In this document: positions 7,139 through 7,711 of the stretch, in pieces
Layout: every line of letters begins with the position of its first letter
Position numbering within the stretch: position 1 is the stretch's first letter
From: an uncultured Acetobacteraceae bacterium
GTDB lineage: Bacteria > Pseudomonadota > Alphaproteobacteria > Acetobacterales > Acetobacteraceae
Assembly: GCA_937874445.1 (NCBI GenBank)
Contig: CALNAL010000071.1
Coordinates: forward strand, 1-7,711
Length of the DNA stretch: 7,711 nucleotides
Reading direction: 5' to 3'
Made by a program: the position numbers and the translations under genes
Notes under the pieces: generated by a model
Told to the model about the DNA's origin: nothing
The model's database searches: none
What the model saw: the letters and a program-made list of their open reading frames with translations, nothing else

Positions 7139-7164
7139 CTTCTTTTTCCTTCAGGAAAAAGAAG
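7139..7164 (-). terminator. hairpin just after parB, possible transcript end
   Basis: CTTCTTTTTCCT (7139-7150) pairs perfectly with AGGAAAAAGAAG (7153-7164), giving 11 usable pairs with a TTCA loop. On the minus strand it lies about 40 bases beyond the parB stop. As with its partner after holA, no T tract follows the stem in the parB direction, so an intrinsic-terminator role is uncertain. Confidence 0.4.
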
Positions 7165-7203
7165 CCTTCCCTTCCTTACCCGATCCTTCCCCGGCGTGGC
7201 CGA

Positions 7204-7662
7204 TCAGGCGCGGGTCAGCAGGGTGACCAGGCCGTCGAGTTGATCGAGGGAGCGATAGGTGATGCGCACGCTGCCGCCGTGGCCGTCGAAGGCGATTTCC
7301 ACCTTCAGGCCGAGAGCCTCGGAAAGCTGGCGCTCCAGGGCCTGGGTTTCCGGGTCCTTGGGATGGGGCGCGGCGGGGGCGGCGTGACGGCGGGAAGCCA
7401 GGGCTTCAGTCTGACGGACGTTGAGGCCGCGCGCAATCACCGCGAGGGCGGCCTTTTCCGGCTCGGGATGCGACAGCAGCGCCCGGGCATGGCCGGCGGA
7501 CAGCGCCCCCTGACGCACCTCGGCCTGCACCGTGGGAGGCAGGTTGAGCAGGCGCATGGTATTGGCGATATGGCTGCGCGACTTGCCGACCGCCTCGCCG
7601 AGGCGTTCCTGGGTGACGCCGAACTCCTCGAGCAGGCGACGGTAGCCCTCGGCCTCCTCGAT
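7204..7662 (-). CDS. parB: chromosome-partitioning protein ParB, 3' part only
   Basis: The C-terminal 152 residues of ParB, the CTP-dependent clamp that loads at parS sites and drives origin segregation with ParA. Visible are the end of the conserved EEAEGYRRLLEEFG region, the helix-turn-helix of the central domain (TQERLGEAVGKSRSHIANTMRLLNLP), LSAGHARALL, a variable Ala/Pro linker, and the C-terminal dimerisation domain ending YRSLDQLDGLVTLLTRA. The N-terminal CTPase half with the GERRxRA motif is missing because the genomic sequence stops at 7662. Reading on to 7677 gives a false N-terminus, MYKRQ, which is translated adapter and must not be annotated. It converges on holA; parA would be expected beyond the contig end. 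No parS-like palindrome (TGTTTCACGTGAAACA type) was noticed in the window. Confidence 0.94.
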   Translation of the reverse strand: MEEAEGYRRLLEEFGVTQERLGEAVGKSRSHIANTMRLLNLPPTVQAEVRQGALSAGHARALLSHPEPEKAALAVIARGLNVRQTEALASRRHAAPAAPHPKDPETQALERQLSEALGLKVEIAFDGHGGSVRITYRSLDQLDGLVTLLTRA

Positions 7663-7711
7663 CTGTCTCTTATACACATCTGACGCTGCCGACGAAGGCT
7701 TAGGTGTAGAT
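7663..7711. other. Illumina Nextera adapter sequence (artefact, not genomic)
   Basis: CTGTCTCTTATACACATCT (7663-7681) is the 19-base Tn5 mosaic end in reverse complement. It is followed directly by GACGCTGCCGACGA (7682-7695), the rest of the Nextera read-2 read-through adapter, then an eight-base block AGGCTTAG (7696-7703), and then GTGTAGAT (7704-7711), the start of the P5 side. AGGCTTAG is the reverse complement of CTAAGCCT, which I recall as Nextera i5 index S508. The order mosaic end, adapter, index, P5 start leaves essentially no doubt. Genomic sequence ends at 7662. Confidence 0.98.

Larger units (their letters stand above)
6969..7176. repeat. paired-hairpin intergenic repeat element, copy 2, between convergent genes
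   Basis: The element fills nearly the whole holA-parB gap. Its left arm (about 6971-7020) and right arm (about 7126-7176) are imperfect inverted repeats of roughly 50 bases that differ mainly in homopolymer length, for example CTTCTTTTCC against CTTCTTTTTCC. Each arm is also a hairpin by itself, so the region could fold as two local hairpins or as one long stem. Between them is a G+C hairpin, GGCTCTGCG at 7089-7097 with CGCGGAGCC at 7109-7117 (one T-G pair). The left arm begins one base after the holA stop and the right arm ends 27 bases from the parB stop, so each gene reads into an arm in the same relative orientation. Copy 1 at 2356-2503 shares this plan. A bidirectional transcript-end role is an inference. 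Confidence 0.8.

Noticed and set aside
6969..7176. MITE or insertion-sequence remnant
   Set aside because: There are inverted arms but no clear target-site duplication, no transposase fragment and no recognised terminal repeat; I describe it only as a repeat element.
7663..7681. Tn5/IS50 mosaic end as a genuine transposon boundary
   Set aside because: It is followed by library adapter, index and P5 start, so it is tagmentation adapter and not a mobile element.
7240..7683. Plus-strand frame over the parB region
   Set aside because: It is antisense to well-conserved ParB sequence and its C-terminus is translated adapter.
1..7711. tRNA genes, rRNA, CRISPR arrays, parS sites, or a novel defence or metabolic system
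   Set aside because: None was seen on either strand by eye; all substantial genes belong to known core families.

Overview
The window is G+C-rich (about two thirds by eye) DNA from an alphaproteobacterium, most likely of the Rhodospirillales/Acetobacteraceae type. The evidence is the gene neighbourhood (DUF3576 lipoprotein, leuS, lptE, holA, then parB facing them), a general porin with a C-terminal aromatic residue, and the codon bias. The genus cannot be fixed from the sequence. It looks like a contig end: the last 49 bases are not genomic but Illumina Nextera adapter read-through.

Layout, left to right. Positions 1-216 are a non-coding leader ending in a strong Shine-Dalgarno sequence. 217-1593 (+) encodes an outer-membrane porin, closed by a textbook intrinsic terminator at 1641-1671. 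1774-2310 (+) encodes a DUF3576 lipoprotein. 2311-2693 is a 383-base gene-free stretch with a paired-hairpin repeat element (about 2356-2503), a further hairpin (2528-2549) and a tentative leuS promoter (2595-2623). 2694-5348 (+) is leuS, overlapping lptE (5345-5917, +) by an ATGA junction; holA (5955-6968, +) follows after 37 bases. 6969-7203 is a convergent intergenic region built almost wholly from a second copy of the repeat element. 7204-7662 (-) is the 3' part of parB, cut by the contig end, and 7663-7711 is adapter.

The leuS-lptE-holA genes look like one transcription unit mixing translation (leucyl-tRNA synthetase), envelope biogenesis (LPS-assembly lipoprotein) and replication (clamp-loader delta subunit). 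parB, the chromosome-segregation CTPase/DNA-binding protein, converges on holA. The porin and the DUF3576 lipoprotein are envelope genes with separate transcription signals.

No undescribed multi-gene system is visible; the coding content is ordinary core genome. The points worth a second look are the dispersed intergenic element (two copies, each with A/T-rich hairpins flanking a G+C hairpin), the synthetic adapter at the end, which would create false protein termini if annotated, and smaller points in the porin and LeuRS.
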